48,019 nucleotides of DNA, from assembly GCA_009774375.1 (NCBI GenBank), contig VSNO01000009.1:1-48019 (forward strand), in the 5' to 3' direction. Each line of letters begins with the position of its first letter. Position 1 is the stretch's first letter. Under the pieces are notes generated by a model. It worked only from the letters and a program-made list of their open reading frames with translations, was not told the origin of the DNA and ran no database searches. The DNA comes from Lachnospiraceae bacterium. GTDB taxonomy: Bacteria; Bacillota; Clostridia; Lachnospirales; Lachnospiraceae. The position numbers and the translations under genes are program-made. Below, piece after piece: positions 1 through 6,618 of this stretch.

Positions 1-163
1 GCATATGGGTGCTCAAAAGAAACAGGTCAGCAAGAGCTGACGGGTGTCCGGCATATGAATAGCGAGAAGTCATTTCCCTGCTTGACAAATATTGTGACCG
101 GTAAAGAAAATTAACTGATTTTATTGCAATTCTCTGGTTTACATGCTGTGATCAGGGTGATAG

Positions 164-391
164 AATGAAGATATTACGAAGATTGTAACGTGCAGCGCAA
201 TGGATATGCTGGAAGAAATCATTTATCAGGGAAAAAGTGTGCCGTTCAGCCTGCAGGTAAAGCTGATCAGTCTCGGGCTGATGTTTGGCTTCTTAAAGGA
301 AGATGCCGGGCGTGTCGCTATAGCGAACAGGATATTTGAGATGGTATTGCATGGGCAGCGCTCTTATAAAGAACAGGAAGAGGGAACAGCA
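164..391 (+). pseudogene. Remnant of an AAA-like ATPase (internal fragment)
   Basis: An open frame runs from just after a TAG at 161-163 into the next gene without a stop. Its translation (for example LGLMFGF and VAIANRIFE) resembles, from memory, an internal stretch of the large AAA-like ATPases with a C-terminal PD-(D/E)XK domain that are common in Clostridia. There is no Walker motif and no nuclease domain, and the frame upstream (1-163) is broken, so I read it as a decayed piece. The ATG at 200 has no convincing ribosome site, whereas the ATG at 392 does. It could also be a chance N-terminal extension of the hydrolase, but the resemblance and the poor start argue against that. Confidence 0.4.
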
Positions 392-1006
392 ATGAAGAGG
401 ATCATATATACCCAGCGGGTAGAAGTCATAGAAAGTTATCAGGAGCGCAGGGACTGCGCGGATGTGGAGATCGCGAAGCTGATATGGGAGTGCGGTTTTC
501 TGCCGATCCCGGTCAACAATATTCCTGGACAAGTACAGACATTTCTGGCACAGGTCAGACCGGACGGGGTGATCCTCACAGGAGGAAACGATCTGTCAAA
601 ATACGGAGGAAACGCCCCGGAACGCGATGAGACCGAAAAAAGGATCATCGATCACGCTGTCAGGAACCAGATTCCTGTATATGGTTTCTGCAGGGGGATG
701 CAGATGATCGCTGATTATTTTGGAGCAGGGCTGGCGAGGGTGGAGCATCATGTGGCCGTGCGGCACCGGCTGGAAGGATCGGTTCCGTGGAATGGAAGGA
801 CCGTGAACAGTTTTCACAATATGGCAGTGAGAGCGGCGGCGGATGATCTGGTCGTTGAGGCAAGGTCGGAGGATGGTGTGATAGAGGCGGTCCGGGTCAG
901 GGACAGGAAGATCTATGGTACGATGTGGCATCCCGAGCGGGAGAGGCCGTATGAGGCAGAGGACATCCGATTTATAAAACAAATATTTGCAAAAGAGGGA
1001 GAATAG
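392..1006 (+). CDS. Class I glutamine amidotransferase-like hydrolase (peptidase C26 family)
   Basis: A 204-residue glutamine-amidotransferase-fold hydrolase. The nucleophile Cys90 lies in GFCRGMQ and the His170/Glu172 pair in MWHPERE, completing a Cys-His-Glu triad; GGNDL near residue 65 forms the oxyanion region. The start at 392 is chosen because GGAAGAGGG sits 6-7 bases upstream; the in-frame ATG at 200 has no such site. Generic annotation would be gamma-glutamyl-gamma-aminobutyrate hydrolase. Its neighbour, three bases downstream, is a nucleotidyltransferase. This pairing matches Campylobacter Cj1417/Cj1416, where the hydrolase releases glutamate from CDP-glutamine-type intermediates to give cytidine diphosphoramidate. 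That specific role is inference. No glutamine kinase is visible in the window. Confidence 0.85.
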   Translation: MKRIIYTQRVEVIESYQERRDCADVEIAKLIWECGFLPIPVNNIPGQVQTFLAQVRPDGVILTGGNDLSKYGGNAPERDETEKRIIDHAVRNQIPVYGFCRGMQMIADYFGAGLARVEHHVAVRHRLEGSVPWNGRTVNSFHNMAVRAAADDLVVEARSEDGVIEAVRVRDRKIYGTMWHPERERPYEAEDIRFIKQIFAKEGE

Positions 1007-1009
1007 GCT

Positions 1010-1792
1010 ATGAAAGCGATTATTTTAGCGGCAGGACAGGGGACAAGGTTAAAAAAGTATACGGAAAATCTTCCAAAGGGTATGCTGGAGTTTGGCGGAA
1101 GAACGATCATAGAGAGGCAGATCGGGATATACCGCAGGTGCGGGATCACGGATATCATCGTGGTCAGGGGTTTTGCGGCGGACAAGATCACCTATTCCGG
1201 TGTGAAATATTATGACAACACAGATTTCGCTGACACAAATATGGTCGAGTCCTTGCTGGCGGCGAAGCGGGAGTTTGATGAGGACACCATCGTCAGTTAT
1301 TCTGACATCCTTTTTGAGGAAGGCATGCTCAGGGGAATGATGGATCGGGAGGAAGACTTTGTTGTCGCGGTGGATGAGAACTGGCAGGAATACTGGCAGG
1401 CAAGATACGGAAAGGTCGATTTTGACACGGAAAGCCTGTCGCTTGACGGGGATGACAATATTGTCGAGCTTGGTCTGGAGGCGCCGAAGCTGGAAGACAT
1501 CGATGCCCGGTATATCGGTCTGCTGAAGTTCTCAAAAAAGGCGCTTGAAAAGATTGTGGAGATCCATGACAGGGATTACGAGGCGTATCAGGACAGGCCG
1601 TGGAAGCAGTCCGGTAAGACCATACGGAAAGCTTATATGACTGATCTGCTGCAGGCAGTGATCGAGTCTGGAAACCACGTCAAGGCGGCCAGATTCAGGA
1701 ATGGATGGATAGAATTTGACACCAATGAAGATTATGAGACAGCGGTCGAATGGGTGGAAAACGGCGCGCTGGATCGGTTTATCAGACTGTGA
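1010..1792 (+). CDS. Sugar-phosphate/phosphocholine-type nucleotidyltransferase
   Basis: A 260-residue NTP transferase of the GT-A-like nucleotidyltransferase fold. The signature LAAGQGTRL with a following Lys (LPKGM) at residues 6-25 binds the nucleotide, and YSDILF near residue 97 supplies the metal Asp. Generic names are phosphocholine cytidylyltransferase or LicC-like protein. It starts three bases after the preceding hydrolase stop, so the two are certainly co-transcribed and probably translationally coupled. By analogy with Cj1416 it may transfer CMP to glutamine phosphate; LicC-like activity on phosphocholine is the alternative. No capsule or teichoic-acid genes flank it. A 9-bp hairpin follows at 1801-1831. 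Confidence 0.85.
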   Translation: MKAIILAAGQGTRLKKYTENLPKGMLEFGGRTIIERQIGIYRRCGITDIIVVRGFAADKITYSGVKYYDNTDFADTNMVESLLAAKREFDEDTIVSYSDILFEEGMLRGMMDREEDFVVAVDENWQEYWQARYGKVDFDTESLSLDGDDNIVELGLEAPKLEDIDARYIGLLKFSKKALEKIVEIHDRDYEAYQDRPWKQSGKTIRKAYMTDLLQAVIESGNHVKAARFRNGWIEFDTNEDYETAVEWVENGALDRFIRL

Positions 1793-1800
1793 ATGGATTG

Positions 1801-1836
1801 GGAACTGTATAGGTTATTTCTGTACAGTTCCTTACT
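1801..1836 (+). repeat. Hairpin repeat, copy 1 (GGAACTG...CAGTTCC-TTACT)
   Basis: A perfect 9-bp inverted repeat, GGAACTGTA (1801-1809) with TACAGTTCC (1823-1831), followed by TTACT. A second copy at 8666-8703 shares the arms, much of the loop (AGGT-ATTT-TG pattern) and the same TTACT tail. There is no T-run, so it is a poor intrinsic terminator. It looks like a short dispersed palindromic element placed after coding regions. Confidence 0.55.
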
Positions 1837-1925
1837 ATGCCTGATTGGGATGTGGATCCGGCTGGCGGCGGCCGGGGACACTGATGGAGAGCGGCTGGCA
1901 CAGGAGCGGGGGATTTGATGTTGGG

Positions 1926-3275
1926 ATGAAGCGGATGGACTGCGATCTGACGCAGGGAGATATCATGAAAAAGCTGTTAAGGTTTGCATTTCCGATCATG
2001 GTCGGGAATGTCCTTCAACAGCTGTACAATGTGGTGGATACGCTGATCGTCGGGCGTTTTCTTGGCAGGAACGCGCTGGCGGCAGTGGGATCCTCCTACA
2101 CACTGATGGTCTTTGTGACCTCGATCATTTTAGGGCTCTGCATGGGCAGCAGCGCCTTTTTTTCCATGCAGTTTGGCAGGCGTGACCGCGACAGGCTGGA
2201 GAAGGGGATCTATATGGCATTTCTGATGATCGGTTCTGTCACTGTCACCTTGAATGTCCTTGTGTATGCGGGGATTCACGGGATCCTCGCATTTCTTCGC
2301 GTGCCGGACGAGGTGGCGCCGTTGATGAAAGAATACCTGCTGTGGATCTTTGCGGGGATCGTGGCGACTTTTCTGTACAACTTTGTGGCAAACTTCATGC
2401 GCGCACTGGGCAATTCGATGATACCGCTCTGCTTTCTGGGTGTATCGGCTGTATTAAATATTTTTCTGGATTTATATTTTATCCGTGTGCTGGGGTGGGG
2501 CGTCGGCGGAGCGGCGGCAGCGACAGTGATCTCGCAGTATGCTGCGGGGATCGGCATTCTGGTCTACTGTGTGAAGAAATATCCCGAAGTACATATTAAA
2601 AAGGAAAACAGGCGTTGGAACCAGGACATTTTAAGAGAACTGCTCGGATTGTCGTCGCTGACCTGTCTGCAGCAGTCTGTCATGAATTTCGGGATACTGA
2701 TGGTGCAAGGGCTTGTCAACAGCTTCGGATCTGTGGTGATGGCGGCATTTGCGGCGGCAGTCAAGATCGATTCATTTGCCTATTCACCAGTACAGGATTT
2801 TGGCAATGCTTTTTCGACGTATGTGGCGCAGAACCACGGTGCGGGAAAAAGCGACAGGATCCGCAGGGGAATGCGGGATGCGGTGTTCAGTGCGTTTGTA
2901 TTCTGCTCTGTGATCTCTGTCCTGGTGGTTGGTTCTGCAAAGCCGCTCATGTCGCTCTTTCTCGATGAAAGCAGTGCAGAGGCAGTGACGGTGGGTGTCG
3001 GATATCTGCGTATTGAGGCATCGTTCTACTTTGGAATCGGACTGTTATTTTTGTTTTACGGGTATTTCCGCGCAGTCAACAGGCCCGGTGTTTCGGTCGT
3101 TCTCACCGTGATATCGCTCGGAATGCGTGTGCTGCTGGCATATACATTGTCATCCATCGAAAGGATCGGTGTGACTGGCATCTGGATGTCCGTGCCGATC
3201 GGCTGGTTTCTGGCAGACGCAGTGGGAGTCATGTTTTATTTGATGAATAATAGGAGAGTTCTGCCTTCCCGTTGA
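1926..3275 (+). CDS. MATE family multidrug/Na+ exporter
   Basis: A 449-residue polytopic membrane protein of the MATE family, with about 12 hydrophobic segments in two homologous halves. The N-terminal signature runs through LTQGDIMKKLL, FPIMVGNVLQQLYNVVD and VGRFLGRNALAAVG. Such proteins expel cationic compounds or metabolites in exchange for Na+ or H+. The frame is open from an ATG at 1845, but those extra 27 residues (Gly/Trp/Arg-rich) do not resemble the family. ATG 1926 gives the normal MATE N terminus; an AGGAG lies rather far upstream (1902-1906), so the start is not fully settled. The last 47 bases overlap the 3' end of the convergent transporter gene on the other strand. Confidence 0.9.
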   Translation: MKRMDCDLTQGDIMKKLLRFAFPIMVGNVLQQLYNVVDTLIVGRFLGRNALAAVGSSYTLMVFVTSIILGLCMGSSAFFSMQFGRRDRDRLEKGIYMAFLMIGSVTVTLNVLVYAGIHGILAFLRVPDEVAPLMKEYLLWIFAGIVATFLYNFVANFMRALGNSMIPLCFLGVSAVLNIFLDLYFIRVLGWGVGGAAAATVISQYAAGIGILVYCVKKYPEVHIKKENRRWNQDILRELLGLSSLTCLQQSVMNFGILMVQGLVNSFGSVVMAAFAAAVKIDSFAYSPVQDFGNAFSTYVAQNHGAGKSDRIRRGMRDAVFSAFVFCSVISVLVVGSAKPLMSLFLDESSAEAVTVGVGYLRIEASFYFGIGLLFLFYGYFRAVNRPGVSVVLTVISLGMRVLLAYTLSSIERIGVTGIWMSVPIGWFLADAVGVMFYLMNNRRVLPSR

Positions 3276-3963
3276 TATCAGAAGACAGCTTTCTGGCTAT
3301 GTAGACCGCCGGGGTGTCCAGCAGGCTTGTGAAGATAAAGATCACATAGCTTGAAAGTACAATGTTCATCAGGGTCTTGAACTCATATACGCCCCAGAAT
3401 GCGGCAAAAGTGTACAACAGCGTATTAAAAAACTGTGAGACGAGTGTGGATCCGTTGTTTCTCAGCCACAGAAATCTCATGGAATCATTGCACCATTTTG
3501 TCGTGTGTGCCCAGATCGCGTGGTACGCAAAGACATCGAATGCCTGTACGATCGCGTAGACGATAATACTGCTGAGCATCAGCCGCGGGGTGTTGGAAAA
3601 GACGGACGCGATCGCAGGGGAAGCCCAGTCGCTGGCGTTTGGCGTGTAGAGCAGCCACGACTGCGAGATCAGGATAAACACGCCGGAAGTGAGGATCCCG
3701 ATCAGGACTGCCTTGTCTGCGGCGCGTTTTCCCTCCGTCTCGCTCAGGATGTCCGTGACCAGAAAGGTCGACGCAAACAGAACATTGCCGAGTGTCTGTT
3801 CCATGCCAAAGGCATCGACAACGATCAGGACTTCGATATTTGCCGCGATCGTTGCGAGCACTGTCCAGCAGTACAGGCCGGATCTTCCCAGGAAACGGTA
3901 AAAAAGCACCACACAGGTGTAGATCAGTACCAGACTGAGGATCAATAAAATTTCGTTGTTCAT
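3229..3963 (-). CDS. Queuosine precursor transporter (YhhQ/QPTR, VUT family)
   Basis: A 244-residue protein with about six hydrophobic segments. It carries the family hallmarks: an acidic/Asn-rich stretch (NVLFASTFLVTDILSE) after the second segment and FDVFAYH in the middle. Family members import preQ0, preQ1 or queuine. The start at 3963 is chosen because GGAGGG lies 7 bases upstream; an ATG 15 bases earlier (3978) falls on top of that site. It lies 27 bases downstream of the QueL-like radical SAM gene on the same strand, so the two form a salvage operon. Its 3' end overlaps the convergent MATE gene by 47 bases. Confidence 0.9.
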   Translation of the reverse strand: MNNEILLILSLVLIYTCVVLFYRFLGRSGLYCWTVLATIAANIEVLIVVDAFGMEQTLGNVLFASTFLVTDILSETEGKRAADKAVLIGILTSGVFILISQSWLLYTPNASDWASPAIASVFSNTPRLMLSSIIVYAIVQAFDVFAYHAIWAHTTKWCNDSMRFLWLRNNGSTLVSQFFNTLLYTFAAFWGVYEFKTLMNIVLSSYVIFIFTSLLDTPAVYIARKLSSDINGKAELSYYSSNKT

Positions 3964-3990
3964 AATAAATCCCTCCATATATAAAAAATT

Positions 3991-4704
3991 TCATCCAACG
4001 CCAAAGTCCGTATTGTTGAGCAGGATATCCACACGCTCATTATCTTTATAAACCGGGTACAGCTTTTTCATAAAGGTCTCAATGACAGGCGGGCTGGGTT
4101 TTATCCTGGCAGTATTTTCGACCATGATGTTGATGCAGACGCGCTCAAAGTACGTCAGACCGGTCTCGATATCATGCCGCATCGAGTCTTCTGTCTGGCC
4201 GTCCAGACCAAAGAGCAGGCAGACTTCATCGAAACAGGCGGCGATCTTTGCAGGAGACGTCTCATCGATACCCTTGAGAAGAACCTGTTCGCGGTACCGA
4301 TCATCGAATGTCTCCACGCCGATCTTGATCTTGGTCTGTATTCCATGTGACGCAAAAGTCTTTCGGAGTGCAGGCACTGCGTCCCGGTGGATCCAGTGGC
4401 ACTCAAAATGGATCTCAGTGATCTTTTTTTCGATGCAGATGTCGAGGATCCGCTTCATCGTCCTGTCGTCCAGATCTACAAAGCTTCCCGAATTGATGAC
4501 CTCGAGCCTGCCGTATTTCCCGGTTACCTGTCCGAGGACTTCCTGGTTCAGCGCAAAATTGCTCGTTTCATCAGGACTGAAATCAAGGTGATAGTCACAG
4601 AAAGTACAGCGGCGCCACTTGCAGCCCGAGCCGCGCAGCAGCACAATCTCACGCCTGTTTTTTTCGGTGATCTCAGAATATCTGGTCAGCGGGGCATTTT
4701 CCAT
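3991..4704 (-). CDS. Radical SAM protein, probable queuine lyase (QueL-like)
   Basis: A 237-residue radical SAM enzyme. The cluster motif appears as CKWRRCTFCDYH (residues about 28-39), that is Cys-X4-Cys-X2-Cys rather than the textbook CX3CX2C. The rest of the barrel follows (NSGSFVD, EIHFECHW, KIGVETFD, LFGLDGQTEDS). The direct neighbour downstream is a queuosine-precursor transporter. That order matches the Clostridioides difficile salvage locus, where QueL converts queuine to preQ1 for Tgt. Assignment to QueL is inferred from this context, size and motif. A purine-rich AAAGGAGAG lies 8 bases before the ATG. Expression probably depends on the structured leader at 4734-4884. Confidence 0.75.
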   Translation of the reverse strand: MENAPLTRYSEITEKNRREIVLLRGSGCKWRRCTFCDYHLDFSPDETSNFALNQEVLGQVTGKYGRLEVINSGSFVDLDDRTMKRILDICIEKKITEIHFECHWIHRDAVPALRKTFASHGIQTKIKIGVETFDDRYREQVLLKGIDETSPAKIAACFDEVCLLFGLDGQTEDSMRHDIETGLTYFERVCINIMVENTARIKPSPPVIETFMKKLYPVYKDNERVDILLNNTDFGVG

Positions 4705-4733
4705 TTATCGATCTCTCCTTTTCTCGTGTGCAT

Positions 4734-4765
4734 AAAAAAGGGAATCTGCAGACCTGCAAATTCCC
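4734..4765 (-). terminator. Intrinsic terminator inside the QueL leader (attenuator)
   Basis: On the minus strand a 12-bp stem (GGGAATTTGCAG with CTGCAGATTCCC, one G-U pair, 2-base loop) is followed by six T residues. It lies between the promoter and the QueL-like start codon, so it is positioned to stop transcription before the operon, as in riboswitch attenuators. A second hairpin (4778-4792, GGAGC/GCTCC) followed by TTTTGTTTT stands just upstream and may act in tandem or in the switch. Confidence 0.7.
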
Positions 4766-4838
4766 ATCAAAACAAAAGGAGCACAAAGCTCCGAATTTTA
4801 TAATAGTACACAGACAGGAAATCTGTCTGGTTTAAAAT

Positions 4839-4884
4839 CCATAGTTTTGTTTATAGACAGGATGGTTTCGAACTGTCTGTATCC
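4839..4884 (-). promoter_or_regulatory. Candidate preQ1-type riboswitch aptamer
   Basis: Read on the minus strand: stem AGACAG/CTGTCT (4878-4873 with 4860-4855), a 12-base loop beginning TTC and ending in C, and an A-rich tail ATAAACAAAACTATGG (4854-4839). The loop CCAT can pair with ATGG at the tail end, giving an H-type pseudoknot. The layout and the A-rich tail resemble preQ1-I aptamers, but the usual loop-tail pairing (TAG with CTA) is not present, so this may be a variant or a different element. The next hairpin, CAGACAG/CTGTCTG (4811-4829), repeats the stem sequence and would compete with it. The genes downstream concern preQ1/queuine. Confidence 0.45.
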
Positions 4885-4904
4885 GATTTTTCATTGGCAG
4901 AGCC

Positions 4905-4933
4905 ATTATAGCATGTTATCTGAAAAAAGTCCA
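4905..4933 (-). promoter_or_regulatory. Promoter of the queuine-salvage operon
   Basis: On the minus strand TGGACT (-35, 4933-4928) and a perfect TATAAT (-10, 4910-4905) are separated by 17 bases. Transcription would begin near 4898, leaving a leader of about 190 bases before the QueL-like gene. Confidence 0.65.
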
Positions 4934-4936
4934 CTA

Positions 4937-5209
4937 TTATTTTTGCTGATCGTCTTTCGCTTTTTCTTCCTGTTCAGGATGTTCGGGAAATAGTTCCGCT
5001 ATGGTATGTCTGTGCTGCATGCGGCTGATGCAGAACAGCAGAAGCCATGCCAGTATAGGAATTGCTATGATACAGAACAAAAGTGACATAAAGCGGTCTC
5101 CGGATGAGCCGGGAGAGGCGGTAAGCGCGGATACTGCAAATGCAATGATCAGGATGATGATCGCGGCCAGTGCGGTGAATGCAATGATCCGGCGTGTATT
5201 TTTCTTCAT
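4937..5209 (-). CDS. Small membrane protein of unknown function
   Basis: A 90-residue protein with two hydrophobic segments (about residues 8-28 and 40-62), a short outside loop and a charged C-terminal tail rich in Glu and Lys. A GGGGAT ribosome site lies just upstream of the ATG. I do not recognise a family with confidence; similar two-helix proteins are common in Lachnospiraceae. It precedes the queuine-salvage operon on the same strand, but the salvage genes have their own promoter and leader, so functional linkage is unproven. Confidence 0.65.
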   Translation of the reverse strand: MKKNTRRIIAFTALAAIIILIIAFAVSALTASPGSSGDRFMSLLFCIIAIPILAWLLLFCISRMQHRHTIAELFPEHPEQEEKAKDDQQK

Positions 5210-5339
5210 AGGATCCCCATACCTTTCTGTTTCCTTCGAGTAAGTGTGACCACAACCGTTGCGGCAGTGTTGTCATTTCAGTATAGCACACATGATATCG
5301 GTCCGCAATAAAATTGTGCACGATCAGCCGACAATCCCT

Positions 5340-5368
5340 TTGACTTTCTGAGGAGTTTAGTATATACT
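5340..5368 (+). promoter_or_regulatory. Promoter of the SEC-C protein gene
   Basis: TTGACT (5340-5345) and TATACT (5363-5368) with a 17-base spacer, about 110 bases before the SEC-C gene start. The stretch 5210-5339 shows nothing else recognisable. Confidence 0.55.
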
Positions 5369-5477
5369 GTTACTGTCTGTATGATACGGTATGGACGGCA
5401 TTTATTGCGAAGGATACACCGCAGGGGATCGACTGCGGCGCCAAAATATGTGATAAAGACGAAAGGATGTAAAGATC

Positions 5478-5996
5478 ATGGCAGAAGAAAAGACATTATT
5501 AGACCAGTGGAGAGGGATGGCTTACAACGAGCAGACCGATAAGAACACACTGCAGAAGCTCTGGATCGACTATTTCCAGAAAGAAAAGGAGATCTATCAG
5601 CAGCTTCTGACAAATCCGGATGAGGAAGTGAGGGGGACGGTAAAAGGACTGGCTGAGAAATACGGCGTGGATATCATGACGATGACGGGTTTCCTTGACG
5701 GTATCAATGACAGCTTAAAGACAGCGAACCCGATTGAGGAAATGGATGGGGACACTGAGGTAAGTCTTGGATTTGACAAGGAGCTGCTCTACAAGAACAT
5801 GGTGGCGGCAGAAGCGGAGTGGCTGTATAATCTTGAGGAGTGGAATGCGATATTTGACGAGGATAAGAAGAAGGAGCTGTACAAGGAGCAGAAATCTTCG
5901 ACAACGATCGTCAAGGAGGCAAAGATCTATCCGAACGATCCCTGTCCGTGTGGGAGCGGTAAGAAATACAAAAAGTGCTGTGGAAAAAATAAATAA
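5478..5996 (+). CDS. SEC-C metal-binding motif protein
   Basis: A 172-residue soluble protein, acidic and helical, ending in a SEC-C zinc motif: PCPCGSGKKYKKCCG at about residues 154-169, with the Cys-X-Cys...Cys-Cys arrangement found at the C terminus of SecA. The preceding 150 residues contain no motif I recognise. SEC-C modules bind zinc and often mediate protein or ribosome contacts. The AAAGGATG ribosome site is well placed. It appears monocistronic, followed by the thrS T-box promoter. Confidence 0.85.
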   Translation: MAEEKTLLDQWRGMAYNEQTDKNTLQKLWIDYFQKEKEIYQQLLTNPDEEVRGTVKGLAEKYGVDIMTMTGFLDGINDSLKTANPIEEMDGDTEVSLGFDKELLYKNMVAAEAEWLYNLEEWNAIFDEDKKKELYKEQKSSTTIVKEAKIYPNDPCPCGSGKKYKKCCGKNK

Positions 5997-6012
5997 ATTT
6001 TGTGAAATTCTC

Positions 6013-6041
6013 TTTACAATCTGTGAATTAGGGAATAATAT
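6013..6041 (+). promoter_or_regulatory. Promoter of the thrS T-box transcript
   Basis: TTTACA (6013-6018) and TAATAT (6036-6041), spacer 17 bases. It lies directly before the T-box leader. An alternative -10, TATACT at 6039-6044, would give a spacer of 20. Confidence 0.45.
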
Positions 6042-6060
6042 ACTAATAAGTGAATGAACA

Positions 6061-6292
6061 AACACGTTGATGAGACGAGTAGGATATTGCAATGTATCAG
6101 AGAGGAGCGCCTATGTGCTGAAAGCGCTCTTACAGGAGATATCTGAAGACTACCTCGGAGTGGCCCCGATCCGGTCCGGTGATCCCGTTATAATCTATGA
6201 GTGGTCTGCATTGTTTTTGGTGCAGGTAAGCAGGGTGGAACCGCGTTGATAACGTCCCATGCATTACAGGAATGTAGTGTGTGGGTTTTTTT
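6061..6292 (+). promoter_or_regulatory. T-box leader (threonine tRNA-sensing)
   Basis: The T-box sequence AGGGTGGAACCGCG is intact at 6232-6245. Stem I shows the S-turn AGTA at 6078-6081 and its partner GAA at 6145-6147, followed by G and then ACT (6149-6151), a threonine codon and the likely specifier; the next triplet, ACC, also codes for Thr. The terminator at 6256-6285 is a 13-bp stem with a GGAA loop followed by seven T residues. Uncharged tRNA-Thr should stabilise the antiterminator and switch on the small membrane protein gene and thrS. Confidence 0.92.
6256..6292 (+). terminator. T-box regulated terminator
   Basis: Thirteen paired bases (6256-6268 with 6273-6285, several G-U pairs), GGAA tetraloop and a T-run at 6286-6292. 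It is the regulated terminator of the T-box leader. Confidence 0.85.
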
Positions 6293-6361
6293 ATGCACAC
6301 GGGCACCAGAGGAAATATGTCAGTAGAATCTAAAATTTTTAAGATAAAGGAGAGTGTCATT

Positions 6362-6592
6362 ATGGAAGAAATGAAAATGGAAGAGATCAGGACAAAGTAT
6401 GGAGCGTATCTGCTGCCGGCGTTGTGCTTTGTGATAGGGATCCTGATCGGATTTCTGCTGTCGCCGGTAAAGAGCGGAAGACTGGCAGTGCTGAGCAACA
6501 ACACGATCGGTTCCAAGAACGGATGCGGAAACAAAGCTGACGACATGATGATCGGCGCGCAGAAAAGCGGTGCTTCGCCGGCGCACAAATAA
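6362..6592 (+). CDS. Small single-pass membrane protein, unknown function
   Basis: A 76-residue protein with one hydrophobic segment (YLLPALCFVIGILIGFLLSP, about residues 14-33), a Lys/Glu N terminus and a polar tail rich in Asn, Gly and Ala. ATG 6362 is chosen because AAGGAG lies 8 bases upstream; a longer frame opens at 6281 but overlaps the T-box terminator. It sits between the T-box and thrS, 26 bases before thrS, so it is threonine-regulated with it. No family function is known to me. Confidence 0.7.
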   Translation: MEEMKMEEIRTKYGAYLLPALCFVIGILIGFLLSPVKSGRLAVLSNNTIGSKNGCGNKADDMMIGAQKSGASPAHK

Positions 6593-6618
6593 CAGGGCAG
6601 GGTAAAGGAGATACGACA

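Noticed and set aside
1..160. Possible end of an upstream gene at the window edge
   Set aside because: I looked at the frames and found no stretch resembling a known protein; only the short remnant from 164 is supportable.
1845..1925. N-terminal extension of the MATE protein
   Set aside because: Gly/Trp/Arg-rich residues unlike the family N terminus; probably upstream untranslated DNA.
4769..4792. Second terminator-like hairpin in the QueL leader as an independent gene terminator
   Set aside because: No gene ends upstream of it after the promoter; it is better explained as part of the leader switch.
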